DNA from: Patiria pectinifera
Lineage: Eukaryota; Echinodermata; Asteroidea; Valvatida; Asterinidae
DNA length: 64,000 nucleotides
Assembly (NCBI GenBank): GCA_029964075.1
Contig: CM057142.1
Coordinates: forward strand, 31,188,392 to 31,252,391
Direction: 5' to 3'
Below the pieces are notes generated by a model. It ran no database searches and was not told the origin of the DNA. It worked only from the letters and a program-made list of their open reading frames with translations. Shown here piece after piece: positions 1 through 10,732 of the stretch. The position numbers were made by a program, and so were the translations under genes. Every line of letters starts with the position of its first letter. Within the stretch, counting starts at the first letter, position 1.

Positions 1-440
1 AACCATCAATGACCAGGTTCTTTTTATGTCGTGTGACGTGTGCAGCTATAATGTCAGATAAATTTTTGACATCCAGGCCTTGCCAGGGCAGCATATCTTT
101 TGCTTGGTGATGGCCTTAATGCCGCTAGAAAATCATCTCGGAGGACAGTCATTCATAATATGAGGAATGGTCTGGTCTGGGTGCCTCCATTAGGTGGTGG
201 GCAGTTCTTGCACGAAGGGTACGGATCCTATTTAGAGTCACCCAATGTTTACGATGCTGGTTGAAGCCATGCAGGTGGCTCCGATGTAGGATCTAAGAGG
301 AGCTCTCTGTTGGCAATGTTGACATCTGTCCACTCTTCTTTTGGGTCGAAGTTGGTGTCGTCAAGGGACTTGGCTGAGAACCAAAAGGGTTTGCGGGATT
401 TCAGGCGCATCTTGGACAGGGACAGCTTCACCAGTTTGCA
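1..440 (-). pseudogene. LINE (non-LTR retrotransposon) ORF2 C-terminal remnant
   Basis: Minus-strand translation in shifting frames gives WVTLNRIRT (about 215-245) followed by QTxxHIMNDCPP-like residues (about 120-165). This is the conserved end of LINE ORF2 proteins: an LNRxRT segment, then a Cys/His-type QTxxHI...CP segment. A stretch at 249-431 with PTSEPP precedes it, as expected. The frame is broken by stops and shifts, so this is a decayed copy cut by the window edge. The clade is not resolved. Confidence 0.5.
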
Positions 441-540
441 TCCTTCTCACGCCTCACCGCACCCATCCTTATAACATCGCATCATCATTGGAATCCCTCA
501 TTCTCCTGACGACGGGCAGAGCATACTGTTCGAAACGTTG

Positions 541-1930
541 AGTCCCTCCGGTTCTTTTTTCAGAACCACACATACTCACAAAAGAGATTTATTCGCATGG
601 TGCTACCGCAAACTTATCTTGTCTTAGTATCTTTCCACCATGCAAACCTTCAAATCTCATATGTGAGATGCACAGCAAAGAAATGACGTTGAGCTTTACT
701 TCCAGCTGCGAACAGATAACTGAGTGCCATCCGCGCCAGTCGATGTTCATAGGACACGGGTATCTATCATTAACGTTGTACGAGGGTCTCTGGTATTCAC
801 GTATAGGATCCTCTTTGTTTAATTATTGTCCTTTTGATTCATGTTTTTGGGAAAATGTTGATTGAATGGTTAACGTAAATTTGTAAAGTCTATATTGTCC
901 TTTCGGAATTTTCTGTTATGTTTAATTATAATTATTTATGACCCAATTTTCTGTTATGTTTAATTATAATTATTTATGACCCAGATCTTTTTGTTTACTA
1001 TGTATTTTTCTCGGGTAAACAGTACATTTATAAATGTACGTATGAAGAGAAGCCTCCCCAAATCAATCATGTTATGAATTTAGTAAGAATAAAGGGGAGA
1101 ATTGAATTTTATATTGCAATTAGAAGGGATAAATTAGCTACCAATTGAAGAAAGTGCAACTGCCATTTCCGAATTGTGTGATCATAGTTTCAATTTGTTT
1201 GTTTTATAATTATTATTGCACTGATGATTTTTTTAAACATATAAAAGGATCATTTGCACTTATACTATACCAAAAGTAACCTAACTAATAACTGTCGCAA
1301 AACTTACTTAGATTAATAATCGTCGTAACTGGTACTAAACACCAGGGTTGTTTTTTCAGTCTGGCTTGGTGTCATTTAGAAGAAATCAAGAAATGTACTA
1401 TATGTAAGTGATTTATTGCAGGAAACAAAGAGTGTTATTGACCGTAAATCGTGTTTCGTGATCAAAAGGTTGTGCATACAGTTTTTCACTGTTTTCTAGA
1501 AAATAAAATGATTTGTAATATCCACACTGCTGAAACTTCAACAGGATATGGTTTGAATGTTCTTCTTTGAGTGGTGTTATTAATTATTGGAAACGAGCGA
1601 CATACATGAAAAGTAATTGATCATAACGTGCAATCCTCTGTGCTGAATTGAAACAGCTGCGTTTTCTAAGCCAGCTCGGCCAAATGTATTGTTCGGTATA
1701 ATTGAATGTACAGTACTCTGTGTGTGGAAACTAGCATCAGACCATCAGACGAAAGTTCGGAGGAATATGGTCTAACCGCGGGCTTGAATGTTTAAACAAG
1801 AACGAAACGCATCAATACATCGATTTGTGGTGCTTGTCATATTGCGTAGGATGTGCAGTGGTGAAGTCATGGGGGAGGGGCAGATGTACGTAAAAAGGCA
1901 CTTGTCCATTCGTGCTGGAAGGTGGCCAGG
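541..1930. other. gene-free AT-rich stretch
   Basis: No supported gene, RNA or complete mobile element seen, apart from the 38-bp direct duplication listed separately. Short open frames here have no recognisable motifs. Confidence 0.5.
907..982. repeat. 38-bp perfect tandem duplication
   Basis: The unit starting AATTTTCTGTTATG and ending ATGACCC is present twice head to tail (907-944 and 945-982) without mismatch, suggesting a recent local slippage or duplication. Confidence 0.9.
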
Positions 1931-2058
1931 TTTGTTTCACGAGATACTAACCACTATACTAGCGAGGATAGATGTGAACAGTGAAGAATATTCATCTTTA
2001 TATCTTCTTTATCCATTGCACATACTGAACGATAGGAGTTGAATAAAAGAGACGATAC

Positions 2059-2130
2059 CTCCCCGGCGGGGAATCGAACCCCGGTCTCCTGAGTGACAGT
2101 CAGAGATACTAACCACTATACTACCGAGGA
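2059..2130 (-). tRNA. tRNA-Asp: tRNA-Asp (anticodon GTC)
   Basis: Minus-strand, 72 nt. The acceptor stem TCCTCGG pairs with CCGGGGA (one G:U), discriminator G. The anticodon stem TCTGA/TCAGG closes the loop CTGTCAC, giving anticodon GTC. The T arm is CGGGG-TTCGATT-CCCCG. The internal A box (TAGTATAGTGG) and B box (GGTTCGATTCC) fit pol III genes. No intron and no encoded CCA. A run of four A on the plus strand just below 2048 would be a T4 terminator. All four stems pair, so it is probably functional. Confidence 0.92.
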
Positions 2131-2228
2131 TATATGTCAACGCTAAAGAAAGTATATTTATCATAATGTTCTTTATCCATTGTACATACTAAATGATAGG
2201 AATTAAGAAAAAAAAAAAGAGACGATAC

Positions 2229-2300
2229 CTCCCCGGCGAGGAATCGAACCCCGGTCTCCTGAGTGACAGTCAGAGATACTAACCACTATACTACCGAGGA
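2229..2300 (-). tRNA. tRNA-Asp: tRNA-Asp (anticodon GTC)
   Basis: Second copy in the array, 72 nt, differing from the first by one base in the T stem (CCTCG instead of CCCCG), which is tolerated as a G:U pair. Acceptor, D and anticodon arms are identical to the first, anticodon GTC. A long A run on the plus strand at about 2207-2219 supplies a strong oligo-T terminator on the transcribed strand. Probably functional. Confidence 0.9.
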
Positions 2301-2392
2301 TATATGTCAATGCTAAAGAATGTATATTTATCATAACGTTCTTTATCCATTGGACATACTGAATGTTAGGAGTTGAATGAAAGAATAGATAC

Positions 2393-2463
2393 CTCCCCGG
2401 CGGGGAATCGAACCCAGTCTCATGAGTGACAGTAAGAGATACTAACCACTATACTATCGAGGA
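2393..2463 (-). pseudogene. degenerate tRNA-Asp
   Basis: A 71-nt relative of the two intact genes. It has lost one base before the T loop, has a T:C mismatch in the T stem and two mismatches in the anticodon stem (TCTTA versus TCATG). No run of four T follows it on the transcribed strand. The anticodon GTC survives, but folding and termination are both impaired. Confidence 0.75.
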
Positions 2464-2559
2464 TAGATGTCAACAGTGAAGAATATTCATCTTTATATCT
2501 TCTTTATCTGGCGGGGATCCGAACCCCGGACTCCTGAGTGACAGTCAGCGATACTAATT

Positions 2560-5110
2560 ACCTCAAATTCTTCATGTTCTTCTTTATCCGTTGCAGGTAC
2601 TCAGAGATCCTACTTTGTCTGCCTGTGTGTCACGTTTTTTTTTGTAAAAGGCCTAAGGAGTGCGCAGAAGCGCAAAATGCAAGGGATATAGGAGAGGGAT
2701 CCAGTGTATGCAGGTCCTATGCTCCGATTTCACTGTCCTCTGAAGTCACGGTTGACACGAGAAAAAAATGCTGTATTTGTTTTGTTTTGCTTTTTTTTTG
2801 GCAAAAATGTTTCTTTGATATTTTGAATAGTGAAATATTAAAACATTATCTCTATGAAAACACTTCAAAACGTACCGCTATTACGCAAAACGTAACGTTG
2901 ATGATGTAAAATGTGGCAAAATTGCATCAACAAGGTTTACCACGCCCACTTGTGGTCAACATGCAAATGGAGGTAAAAAAAACTACATTAGTGTATAACC
3001 CTTTAACCGTCGATCGTACGAATTCGTACGATATAAATATACATATCAAAACCTGACTGTGTAATGAACCCCCTTCTCAAAAATACGTCAATGGAGGGCT
3101 TTACGACTCCACTCGGCTAGTGGGTGCCGCCCGAAGTGCGGCATCCCGCTATTTTCTTTAAAAAAAAAGTGAGCGTAACATTATTTCAATGTTAAGGCCT
3201 TAAAATCCAAGAATTTGTTGGGGGGAAAAAATGGTTGGTAGTCAAAAATGTGAACTCTGTAAAGGTGCCTGTTCCGACTTGGAGAAAGGGGAAGGATTGC
3301 TTTGGATTTTTGGTTTGGGTTGCACACTAACCTCAGTCACTTGTCTGGTATCATTCCAAAAAAAATTGTTCTGCTTCCGATTACATGGCATTTTAAAATA
3401 TATGGTAGGTAGGTAGGGATTTTTTTTTGGCTTTTTTGCGTACGATTATGGAGGTGTCTCCGTGTAGTCAAGGGTAAAAGGTAGTAACTGATGATTGTCG
3501 GGGTTTTTTCCTCATCCCCCCCCCAAAAAAAAATAGGGTATGGGCTGTCAAAATAAGGTAGGTAGGGTAACCGGAAGCGGAACTATTTGTTTTTGCCTTA
3601 TGTAATAATGTTATAGCGACATGGTCTTGGTGAGGTTATCACGACATTCCTGTAAAATGTGCGTGTAGCATTAGGCCTACATTAATATTCCCCGCACGTT
3701 TTGAGGAAAGTTGTTGGAACGCAGTAATAATGTAAAGACCATGTCGCCATAAATTTTTGCAAAATATCACGACAACAGACATTATTTGATGTTTAAGCAT
3801 CAATGTCAACTTATAACGTAATGAACACATCTGACAAACGTTTTCTATTAATGTAAGAAAGGTGTAGTTAAAACGTTTCTAAAACCATTATGTCGCCATA
3901 ACATTATTGCAAAATATCATGACAACTTTAGACTTAACATGTACACCGCGTTATTAAAACATTAATGTATTAGCTGGGTACTTCAAAAATATGCTTGCCC
4001 ACAGTGATAGATAGTTACCACCGCAGTACAAACTTCGTGATTATTGACACATCCGTGTAAATTCGAGAAAAATATATATAATGGCACATAAACTTACCAA
4101 AATGTAAATTAGTGCTGCTGTAACTAAAAGTGTCAGAGGGACCACCCAACGTGAATGATTAGTGATCGGCAATGAAGCCCGAGTGCGGGAACCTTGCACA
4201 ACACGTCTGATTTCCTTTTTGGCTGGAGACATTGTGCCAAATAGCAGAAGTGGCCGGTTGAGGAGTGAAAGTAAAACTAGCGGAGTTCGGATGACAAATA
4301 AAATTGTGTAGAATTCCGATGCGCGGCGCTAGACTTACGTGAGATAGTGAGATAGTGAGATTTAAACATCTGCATGGGTTATACTACACATTCAGTTTCA
4401 GGCTAAGAAAAAATCAAAGGCTTCGCAAAGCATTTATGATGTTTATTCAGATTTGACGAAACGTACTTTAGACAACAGGTGTTTCGTCAGTTCAATAACA
4501 GCTGCATGTGCACGTGATGTAAAACAAAACGCTAGATTCGACATTGAGTCTTGTTCTAAAGCATTTTATAATTGCAGTGGTGTCGGTGGTGATGACGGTG
4601 ATGATAGTGGTGATGGTGGGGATGGGGATGGGGATGATGAAGATGATGATGATGAAATACTGATTCCAATACATGTATTTATATTGAAGACATGAAGCAG
4701 GAAAGGATCAGACTTGACTTGCTAATTTCCAGAAGAATATGACTCCAACATATTCTAGGTTGGACTGGCCGCACAGAATGTGTTGGGTTTTTTTTTCAGA
4801 AAAGCCTACACTAAATTGTTGTTAGCCTTTGTTAAAAAAAAAATTGGGATTAGCCTGGGACCCAGAAACACCAATACCAGTAACTTGGATCAATTTGAAA
4901 GAAAGAAGAAGAAAACTTGTCCAACAACGACAACCACAAATTTCAGACAAATTTAACTGTGCTTGATTTATAATAGACTGAACATTTTAGGAGACGTTAT
5001 TGTTTGGTTTTAATATCAGGAAGGTTTTGACCTTAAAGCTGCGCCCAGTCGGACGACCATTACCTACTGACTAATTAGAGTTAAATCGCGATGATCGTGC
5101 CTGTGGACTT
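2560..5110. other. gene-poor stretch
   Basis: No supported gene. It holds T- and A-runs, a short repeated motif (ATGTCGCCATAA ... GCAAAATATCA at about 3743-3775 and again at about 3891-3920), and the GAT-rich simple repeat near 4.6 kb. Open frames here look non-coding. Confidence 0.45.
4576..4657. repeat. GAT/GGT trinucleotide-like simple repeat
   Basis: Imperfect run of GGTGAT, GGGGAT and GATGAT units. It creates an acidic Gly/Asp open frame on the plus strand and an Ile-rich one on the minus strand; both are by-products of the repeat. Confidence 0.8.
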
Positions 5111-5115
5111 TTTAA

Positions 5116-5593
5116 AGGGAATGTACAACATTTGCTTTTGGAGGATTAGTATGTTATAGCAAATATTGTTACACTGACTTGTTTCACGTTTTGGGTTCGT
5201 AGATGCTGCAAAACCAAGAAAACCAATCATATTCTTGTAGTCTGGTTCCCTGACGCTACTTAGGATGAACTGGAGCAATTTTTAGACATTGGGGAATTCT
5301 AATATCATGAGAATCAGCCTAGCAGGCTGGTAGTCTTCACAGGTGTGTAATCAATTGCAAATAAAACGCAGACGGACTAAATATGAAAAACTAGAAGCAC
5401 TTTTTGAAAAAAGCCAGTTTTCTCCAACGCTGGTCGGCCGACCAGCGTTGAAATACACTTTTTCTTTTCAGCACACCAGGAGCCGCAACTTTAAAGGATG
5501 CTTTAAGCTGTCATTCCCTAACAATCTAGTGAGTTATTTCGTGATAATTCAATCATTTCGTTTTAAGATGTTTGCAAATGTTGTATCTTCCCT
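5116..5593. mobile_element. piggyBac-like MITE, copy 1
   Basis: 478-bp element flanked by TTAA on both sides (5112-5115 and 5594-5597). Terminal inverted repeats begin AGGGAATGTACAACATTTGC on the left and are mirrored as GCAAATGTTGTATCTTCCCT on the right. TTAA target duplication is the hallmark of the piggyBac superfamily. There is no transposase frame, so it is non-autonomous. Its centre holds a perfect 26-bp palindrome (about 5434-5459) built on CGCTGGTC/GACCAGCG. Confidence 0.82.
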
Positions 5594-5599
5594 TTAATG

Positions 5600-6025
5600 C
5601 TGCTTTGTGATTAGTCAACACTATCCCGAATAGCAATCCAAACACGTGGCGCTTTGCGCATGAATGTTCGACCGCTTCGCACTATTAGAAAAGGCCTAGG
5701 CCTATATGCATATTAGTAATGGTGTGAGGAAATAATTGTACGACGGTATCTTGTAGAGCCATTTCAGAGGTAGGCCCCATATAATGCACACAACATTTTT
5801 TTTTTATAATGTTACGGTTTAACTCTTTTGAAGCATGAATTTTAACTCGTTATAAGGGGTCGTGTTATGGGGTGTCGATCTTCTCATTGGTTGATTGGCA
5901 GTTTAGCATCGTTAAAACAAACCAGCCAATGCCTACATGGGTTCCAGGGTTGCCTCTTCTTTCTCAGCCCTTTATGTGTGCTGCCCTTCCGGTTCTATTA
6001 ACGTTGGAGCAAACCGCCGGCCAAA
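5600..6025. other. unannotated spacer
   Basis: No gene recognised. Contains a poly-T run near 5800. If the short exon that follows is real, the last 100 bases would be its promoter and 5' UTR, but no TATA box is evident. Confidence 0.35.
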
Positions 6026-6135
6026 ATGGAAGGAAAATCAGATAACGACGCTCCGGTGTGGAGGTCGATACTGAACTCTTCCATGGAGCTGCACGGGACA
6101 CCCTCGGCCATAAACATTAATATGTTCACACACAC
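6026..6135 (+). CDS. possible first coding exon of an unidentified membrane-channel-like gene
   Basis: An ATG in good context (CAAAATGG) opens a short frame, MEGKSDNDAPVWRSIL..., and runs 110 nt to a potential splice donor CAC|GTAATA; without splicing it stops at 6139. The residues around 17-24 (NSSMELHG) recall the N-terminal His-Gly motif of the DEG/ENaC/ASIC channel family, but this rests on a handful of residues. No continuing exon was found in the window. It could be a chance frame or a gene relic. Confidence 0.22.
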
Positions 6136-6139
6136 GTAA

Positions 6140-7015
6140 TAAAACTTAGCACACGTCAGTGACAAGGCATCCGGGGGTGGGTTTGGGGTGGGGCGGAAGG
6201 TGTTACGGGGTATTAACCCCCCCCCCACCCCTGATATTTTCACGAGTGCACATTTGTACCAATGTGCCCAACGGGCGTCGCTAAAGAGGGGTTGGAGTGT
6301 GGCACTCACATTATTCGTTCAGTGTTGTCGGCAGTATCGTCTTCCTGTCGACAAAATTGTCGGCAAATATGCCGGCATGAAGAGCGTCACCACTTGTCTG
6401 ATATTGTCCATTGTCGCTCGCTTTGAACAGCGCCCCGCCCCTATGGTTGAAGACCAGTAAATAAACTGCCAAAATAGCCCATGGTGCATGGGGTTGTTAA
6501 GTGGACGAAAGAGGTTTTAGGGTCATTGTGTTTAAATGGCGATACTCTTTGAATGGAATGAGCAATTTCAGTATTTTGTCATCTAAAAGTAGCTGGTGAA
6601 ATGGTTTTCCAGTCATTATTATGTTTAGTGCTACATATTTATTTAAAATATGAAATATATTTTTGGGGGTTTGGGTTCCACTCTTTTGTTTTACCCACCC
6701 TGTATCTGAAAGCTGGATCTTGCCATGATATGAATTTGTCATATTTGACCTCTGGTGACTTTTGAGGGGTCAATGAATTTTGGATACCCAATTTGCCGCT
6801 ATTTATTATATCTAATATTCCAAATGCCACTTTTTCAAGTCCATCTTGAAACATCAGAGTGTAATAAGTACGAGTGAATACACCTGAGTGAATACTGTTC
6901 GACATAATTTTGTACATATTCCATTGCAATGAAAGTCCCATAACCTTTTATTCCAGTCGTATCATGTTACGTCTACTATTGAAGAAGGGAAATGGAGGTC
7001 AGAATAAAAATCCCG
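6140..7015. other. repeat-derived spacer
   Basis: No gene supported. The segment near 6453 (ACCAGTAAATAAAC) matches the ends of the element at 21676-22127 and the sequence at 8563, so transposon debris is likely. C- and G-runs near 6210. Confidence 0.4.
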
Positions 7016-7630
7016 GAGTTTTCACGAAGAGACAATTTTGGCAAAAATCAATATATTTTCGATTTTTTTTTTGGCCGAAATCGATCAAGTGTATTGCAAC
7101 GGACATCTTGGCGAATTTATTTTGTCAAAATCAGATGAAATCATTGAGATCATGAGATTCAATAAAGGGAAAATTTCACCCAAGTCGTATCTTCAGTTTT
7201 CACGAAGAGACAATTGTAGCAAAAATGCACGTTGTTCTATGGGGACAAAATAACGCGCGTGTGCGATTTTGAGTTTTCACGAAGAGACAATTTGTGCGTG
7301 TTTGGATAGCGGAGAGTTTGAGTTTTCAGAGACAATTGGGTCATTGCCAATTTTCCCGGCAAAACCAATCGCCTGTGGAATCTGAGTTTTCACGAAGAGA
7401 CAATTGACTATGAACGTTAATTGCTCCTCAATTAATTGGTCTATTGACTCGCAATTGGTACAATGTGTAAGTGTGAGATTTCAGCTTACTATCGGTATAA
7501 AAAAAATAATCAACATGTCCTCTAAAAGTAGGTGAAATCTTCAGTTTAAAAAGGGTTCAACTTTAAAGTCGATTTTCTCAAAACTATGTTTCAACGCCCC
7601 GTGGCCACAATTGTCTCTTCGTGAAAACTC
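7016..7630. repeat. cluster of interspersed 23-bp repeats (five direct, one inverted)
   Basis: GAGTTTTCACGAAGAGACAA followed by TTG recurs at 7016-7038, 7194-7216 (one base off), 7271-7293, 7320-7338 (CGAA deleted) and 7384-7406, and in inverse orientation at 7608-7630. The sequences between are unrelated and 50-200 bp long. Spacing is irregular, so this is not a satellite. It resembles subterminal protein-binding repeats of a DNA transposon, but no element ends were defined. Confidence 0.85.
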
Positions 7631-7802
7631 TGACGAGATGTTACCCCAAAACGTTTTTGTGGGGTGTGAATTCATAACATGACTGTATAATAATAGGTGA
7701 AATACCTTCCTTTTGCACTTTTGAGGTTTGGGTCACACACAAAATTGGCGTTTTAACAAACAAATATGAAAAATAGCGACAAATAAGGAATTTCAGGCTA
7801 GA

Positions 7803-8512
7803 GGAAGGATCCATTAATTATGTTACGTAAAACTGAGAATCTCAGGTCAGCAACAGGGCTGCGTGTTTTCAACAACATGCATGAATGGTCCGCCTGTGCA
7901 GACAATGCAGACAATGCACATACAATGCATAAAATGCGCTTTCCCGCACTGAAAGTGCAGCCAAAACATTTCCCTTATACATTTGAATTACCACTTGGTA
8001 GTGGCGTAGCCAAGGAGTGGGGCTCCCCCATGCGAATTCCCAGCGCCAGCCAGCAAAAAAGGACCCCAATTTGCACTCGCTAGGAAAGTGTCAGTATGAA
8101 AAAGAGCGCCCTCACGTACTGTACTGCATCGTCAATTTGATCATGGAAGAAACCATTTTGACAATAACATATAACCGAAATGTTTCAAGCAAGAAGAAGG
8201 ATCCATTAATTACGTTTAAACATTAATTGAGGGGAATAACAAATGTCAGGTCAGTAACAGGGATGAACATTTTCAACAGCATGCATGCATTGTCCGCCTG
8301 TGCAGACAATGCGCTTTCCCGCACTGAAATTGCCGTCAAAATTCCCCTTACATTAAATAGCACGTTTCTTGGTAAAGGCGTATCCAGGAGTGGGGGCTCC
8401 CCCACCCCACAACAAATTCCCAGCGCCCACCCGGTGCCACCCCCCCCCCCCCGCAAAAGGACTCCAAACTTGCCCCTCGCCAGAAAAGCGTCATTATGAA
8501 GAGAGAGAGCCC
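7803..8512. repeat. ~395-bp tandem duplication
   Basis: Two diverged direct copies, about 7803-8130 and 8197-8512. Both start GAAGGATCCATTAATTA, then share GTCAG(C/T)AACAGGG, GTCCGCCTGTGCAGACAATG, GCGCTTTCCCGCACTGAAA and a GTGGGGCTCCCCCA-type hairpin. The second copy has an expanded C-run. No coding potential. Confidence 0.75.
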
Positions 8513-8562
8513 ACGATGTTAATTATTGCATAATGATCGTAGAGGATCTGATTAAACATAAG

Positions 8563-9290
8563 TTGTTGACCAGTAAATAAACGGTCAAAGACCCCAGTGA
8601 TAAAATCGCACACTTCCGAAATTCGGGGGGGGGGGAATTCTCACAGCTCTCCAAGGTGTTTGATACACACATCAATTAAAGCTTATTTCATCATCTTTCA
8701 TTTTCTGTTCAATTGTTTGAGGGATTAACCGTTAACCAATGACTTTTGGGGAGCAAAATCTATCCTGAAAGATAATCATCCCTAAAAGTAGTCCTGTATA
8801 GCCCATCTCCATTTTGAAAAATTATGTCTGCGCTCCATTGCAAAAACAGAGCAATTTAACTTAAGGCTCATTTTCATCCAAACTTCCACAGAAATACGAG
8901 CGCGCAGTCCCGTCCACGGCTTCCAACTTTCTGTCTTTTCAAACCCTCAAGTTCATGGCCCAAAATTATTATTATTATGGTTTATTAAAACATTGTGTTC
9001 GAGCCAGAAGCTAAATTACAACAATGCGTACAATAAAAAATGATAAAAAAATATATAGAAATACAAATTTATTATAAAAAAAAAAACCATCATACATACA
9101 AATATCAGAAAACAGTAGGCCTTCATGAATAAAAATTATTATAGACTTGCACATCAGAATATTTAAGCGCCCTCTTTCAGAAAATAGCACGTCGACGGGG
9201 AGTATTATATTGTTCTAATTTCAGGGCATGCAAATCGTGATTCGGCTGGCGTCGCGTAGGCAATACTTAGACCTATTTTCTGGCCCGTAA
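8563..9290. mobile_element. relative of the 21.7-kb TIR element, inverted
   Basis: Starts ACCAGTAAATAAAC and shares, in reverse complement, several blocks with 21676-22127: the stretch ATTAAAGCTTATTTCATCATC at about 8680, and GCATGCAAATCGTGATT near 9230. This marks a dispersed element family. The internal AT-rich portion (about 8970-9130) has no counterpart and may be a nested insertion. Confidence 0.5.
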
Positions 9291-9533
9291 TGGGAGGATG
9301 GTCAGCCCCCTCAATTGGTTGTAAGCAAGCACAAAATAATTCCCATGAAACAATGTAATCGCATCCAGTTCTTTCTAATCACCACTTTAACTAGATTGTA
9401 ATGCACCGGTTAAGGCTCTATGGTTTGTGCACAAACATGCACGCCCCGAAAGGCTTCATTGCGTAGAACAAGTTGACGCTCTACACAGTAGAGTTTCCTA
9501 CATTATTACGCTTTTCAACGAAAAAAAGCATTT

Positions 9534-10046
9534 AGGGGAGATACATTTGCAAACATCAAAAAAGAAAATGATCTAATTATCACGATATACCTGACTAGAT
9601 TGTTAGGGAATGACAGTCTAAAGCATCCTGTAATATCGTGGCTCCTAGTGTGCTGACATTTTCAAGAAAAAAAACGTATTTTTCCAACGCTGGTCGTCCG
9701 ACCAGCGTTGGAGAAAACTGGCTTATTTCAAAAAGTGCACCTGATTATTCATTTTTAGTTATTCCGCATTCTCTTTTCAATTGATTACACATTGATTGAA
9801 GGGGATGCAAGCCTGCTAGACTGATTCTCTGACCCTACAATTCCCCGATGTCTATAATTTGCTTCTTTCATTTTAAGTGGGGTCAGGGAACCAGACTACA
9901 AGAGCATGATTGGTTTTCTTGGTTTTTCCAGCATCTACAAGCCCAAAACGTGAAACAAGTCAGTTTAACAATATTTTCTATAACATACTAATCCTCCAAA
10001 TCTATTTATTTCTGAAAATTGCAGCAAAAGCAAAGGTTGTACATTC
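9534..10046. mobile_element. piggyBac-like MITE, copy 2 (decayed, inverse orientation)
   Basis: Reverse-complement relative of the element at 5116-5593. It shares the central CCAACGCTGGTCGTCCGACC palindrome (about 9686-9713, now imperfect), the CCAGACTACAAGA block and the GTGAAACAAGTCAG block. Its ends (AGGGGAGATACATTTGC and GCAAAGGTTGTACATTC) are degenerate and the TTAA flanks are lost, so it is an old copy. Confidence 0.7.
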
Positions 10047-10446
10047 AAACCTTGCAGGGTCGTGGCCGCGATGACAGCTCACACAAAATCTATCCAATCA
10101 GAGCATAAATTCGTCCTGTTTGCAGGGCGGGGGGTACGAGCGAACCCTACACTTGGGCAACTTCGTTCGTCCCAACCTATTCAAGGGCACTCTGACGAAA
10201 AGTTGGGAAGGAAACACAGGCGTTGCAAATCATGGTGGGTACGTGCATCTCGTGCTCAAGGGTTGAGCACACGCGGAAGTGCCGGGTCACTAAGTATACA
10301 AAATGAGTGCTCAAAGAAATAGAGATGGGAAGAGCGAACATAGGCAACCTGCATATACGACGCCAAAGTCTGTACTGCATGCAATGCACCCTTGCTATAT
10401 ACTCCACAATGGCGACCTCAGCACCTCACGCGAGGAGTTTGTGCCG

Positions 10447-10732
10447 CTATGAGTTGATTGCCGTGGTAAAGAACTCCTTCACGTCCCGCTTGTACCAACT
10501 GATGATTCCCGCTCGGTCCAGACCCTTTAATATTTCCACTTCGGTGTCGATGTCGTGGGCGTGCTTGTTCATACCGACGCGCTGATACCTGCCGTCGGTA
10601 TAATACAGGGAGTACTTGACGGTGTAACCCATTCCGTAGACGCTGACTTGGTCGCAGCCAGAGTGAAAGGCAGCCATGAGCATAATGCCACCCGTGGTGG
10701 GACGGTAGGACTTAATGGGGGAGTTCACCCAT
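10447..10732 (-). CDS. ST6GALNAC: copy 1 exon G: sialylmotif S, motif III, VS motif, C-terminus
   Basis: Acceptor TTTTCCAG|ATGGGTG, stop at 10447-10449. Encodes [15 protein letters not shown]..., the S-motif Cys (GCDQVSVYG), SLYYTD where the family has HYYD, then the VS motif HDIDTE and [13 protein letters not shown]. It is five codons shorter than exon G of copies 2 and 3, between motif III and VS. Confidence 0.88.

Larger units (their letters stand above)
1931..2557 (-). repeat. tandem tRNA-Asp repeat array (~165-bp unit)
   Basis: Five copies or part-copies of a unit made of a tRNA-Asp body plus a spacer with TATATGTCAA, a TTTATCAT-type stretch and TTCTTTATCCATTG. Two tRNA bodies are intact (2059-2130, 2229-2300) and one is full-length but degenerate (2393-2463). 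Two are fragments: about 1940-1967, keeping the 5' part of the tRNA, and about 2509-2557, lacking its 5' part. Outer units are more decayed than inner ones. Confidence 0.85.

Noticed and set aside
4453..4695. Acidic Gly/Asp-rich protein
   Set aside because: Product of a GAT/GGT simple repeat.
7016..7630. CRISPR array
   Set aside because: Eukaryotic context, irregular spacing, an inverted unit and no cas genes.
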